NCBI GenBank assembly: GCA_019683665.1
Contig: JADGIB010000043.1
Coordinates: 1-16,536, forward strand
Direction: 5' to 3'
Source of the DNA: Solirubrobacteraceae bacterium
GTDB taxonomy: Bacteria; Actinomycetota; Thermoleophilia; Solirubrobacterales; Solirubrobacteraceae
DNA: 16,536 nt
In this document: piece by piece, positions 15,758 through 16,536 of the stretch
Layout: each line of letters begins with the position of its first letter
How positions within the stretch are numbered: the first letter of the stretch is position 1
Made by a program: the position numbers and the translations under genes
The notes under the pieces: generated by a model
Seen by the model: only the letters and a program-made list of their open reading frames with translations
What the model was told of the DNA's origin: nothing
Database searches by the model: none

Positions 15758-16513
15758 GTGGTGTCGCTGCCGGGGATCGGGGTGGCCCGGGCGCTGGCCG
15801 GGCCGGTCGCGCGCGCGGCGCGCGGGGCGGCGTCGGCCGCCGTCGACGGCGCCCAGGCCGTCGCCCTCGGCGCGCTGGAGCGGGCGCTCGCGTCCGCGTT
15901 CGCGGCCGAGGTCGTCGACCGCGTCATCGCCAGCCCGCTCGTCGAGCGCACCGCGCAGCGCGTGATGGCCGGCCCGGAGGTCGAGCGGATCGTCGAGCTG
16001 GCGCTCGAGAGCGAGCGCCTCGACGCGGTGATCGCCACGGCGCTCGACAGCCCGGCCGCCGACCGGCTCGTCCAGCAGGCGCTCGCGTCGGCGGCGGTGG
16101 AGCGGCTCGTGGCCGAGGCGCTCGACTCGCCCGGCGCGCAGCGGCTCGTCGCCGGCGCGCTCGACGCCCCCGGCACCCAGCGGCTCGTGGCCGGCGCGCT
16201 CGACGCGCCCGGGACCCGCCGCGTCGTCGACCAGGTCCTCGCCAGCCGCCTGGCCGACGAGACGATGACCCGCCTCATCGAGGAGGTCACTGCCCGCCTG
16301 CTCGCCAGCCGCGGCATGTGGCAGCTGATCGACGAGGTCGCCGCCAGCCCGGCGATCACCGAGGCGATGACCCAGCACGGGATCGGGTTCGCCGACCAGG
16401 TCGCCGACCAGGTCCGCGACCGCTCGCGCAACGCCGACGCCTGGATGGAGGCGGTGGCCCGCCGGATCCTGCGCCGCCGCGCGACGCCCGCCCCGCCGCC
16501 GGAGGCGAGATGA
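15758..16513 (+). CDS. Protein of 13-residue tandem repeats, unknown function
   Basis: 251 residues from GTG 15758 (GTG 15761 is an equal alternative). Nine consecutive 13-residue units fill residues 50-166, with a consensus close to [E/D/Q]RLVxxALxSPxx. Two neighbours (128-140 and 141-153) are identical as protein. A degenerate unit precedes (37-49), and after an 8-residue interruption three more follow (175-187, 188-200, 201-213). Each unit looks like a short amphipathic helix ended by Ser-Pro, so the chain should form a helical array. The C-terminus has an FADQVADQVRDRSRNADAW helix, a basic RRILRRR cluster and a Pro-rich end. No signal peptide, membrane segment or catalytic motif is seen. 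The stop overlaps the next start (ATGA), which implies a joint role with that gene. Confidence 0.8.
   Translation: MVSLPGIGVARALAGPVARAARGAASAAVDGAQAVALGALERALASAFAAEVVDRVIASPLVERTAQRVMAGPEVERIVELALESERLDAVIATALDSPAADRLVQQALASAAVERLVAEALDSPGAQRLVAGALDAPGTQRLVAGALDAPGTRRVVDQVLASRLADETMTRLIEEVTARLLASRGMWQLIDEVAASPAITEAMTQHGIGFADQVADQVRDRSRNADAWMEAVARRILRRRATPAPPPEAR
15905..16255 (+). repeat. Nine 39-bp coding repeats (13 residues each)
   Basis: The array codes for residues 50-166 of the repeat protein. The units at 16139-16177 and 16178-16216 are nearly identical in DNA (CAGCGGCTCGT start, same 13 residues), which points to recent duplication. The outer units have diverged. The repeats are contiguous and in frame with no spacers, so this is not a CRISPR array. 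Confidence 0.8.
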
Positions 16514-16536
16514 GCGACTTCGTCCCGCCCGTGGAC
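16510..16536 (+). CDS. Start of the next gene (first nine codons only)
   Basis: ATG 16510 overlaps the previous stop as ATGA and has a strong ribosome binding site (GGAGGCGAG, 16501-16509). The visible residues are MSDFVPPVD, after which the window ends. Nothing can be said of its function, except that the overlap suggests coupled translation with the repeat protein. Confidence 0.7.

Noticed and set aside
15905..16255. The 39-bp repeats as a CRISPR array
   Set aside because: Units are contiguous, in frame, diverged and without spacers. They encode a protein repeat.

Overview
The window is very GC-rich, tightly packed DNA from a high-GC Gram-positive bacterium. The best fit is a deep-branching actinobacterium of the Thermoleophilia/Solirubrobacterales type. 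This rests on codon use with almost only G or C in third position, the order rimP-nusA-ylxR-infB-ylxP-rbfA-nrnA-truB-ribF-rpsO and pnp-M16 peptidase-dapB, and the character of the encoded proteins. No database was consulted, so the taxonomy is an inference.

Region 1 (1-481): a leftward gene fragment runs off the window edge. Its distal part looks degraded and carries a perfect 10-bp inverted repeat. Its start codon abuts a rightward promoter. Downstream of that promoter lies a leader with a hairpin and a strong intrinsic-terminator-like structure, placed before rimP as an attenuator would be.

Region 2 (482-9168): one long rightward gene train for building and running the translation apparatus. 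It encodes RimP (30S maturation), NusA (transcription elongation and termination), YlxR/RnpM, IF2, YlxP (DUF503), RbfA (30S maturation), NrnA (nano-RNA/pAp phosphatase), TruB (tRNA U55 pseudouridine), RibF (FMN/FAD synthesis), ribosomal protein S15 and a 1-Cys peroxiredoxin. Many genes overlap by exactly four bases. Short-spaced -10-like hexamers before infB and rpsO, and a weaker one before truB, suggest internal promoters giving very short or no leaders.

Region 3 (9134-11244): a leftward, membrane-anchored metallophosphoesterase overlaps the peroxiredoxin gene tail-to-tail. It is divergent from a cytoplasmic DsbA-like thiol oxidoreductase. A strong 12-bp inverted repeat lies between the divergent genes. 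This block separates rpsO from pnp, which are neighbours in many bacteria.

Region 4 (11241-16536): pnp (PNPase), an M16 zinc peptidase, dapB (lysine/diaminopimelate synthesis), a small protein of unknown function, a protein built of 13-residue tandem repeats, and the first nine codons of another gene.

Most of the window is conserved housekeeping. The points that merit attention are the NusA C-terminal Cys/His motif with an acidic tail, the leader attenuator, two genes whose only sensible start is CTG inside a CTGA overlap, the 13-residue repeat protein, the two palindromic elements, and the metallophosphoesterase insert. I found no CRISPR array, tRNA, rRNA, prophage, transposase or recognisable defence system.
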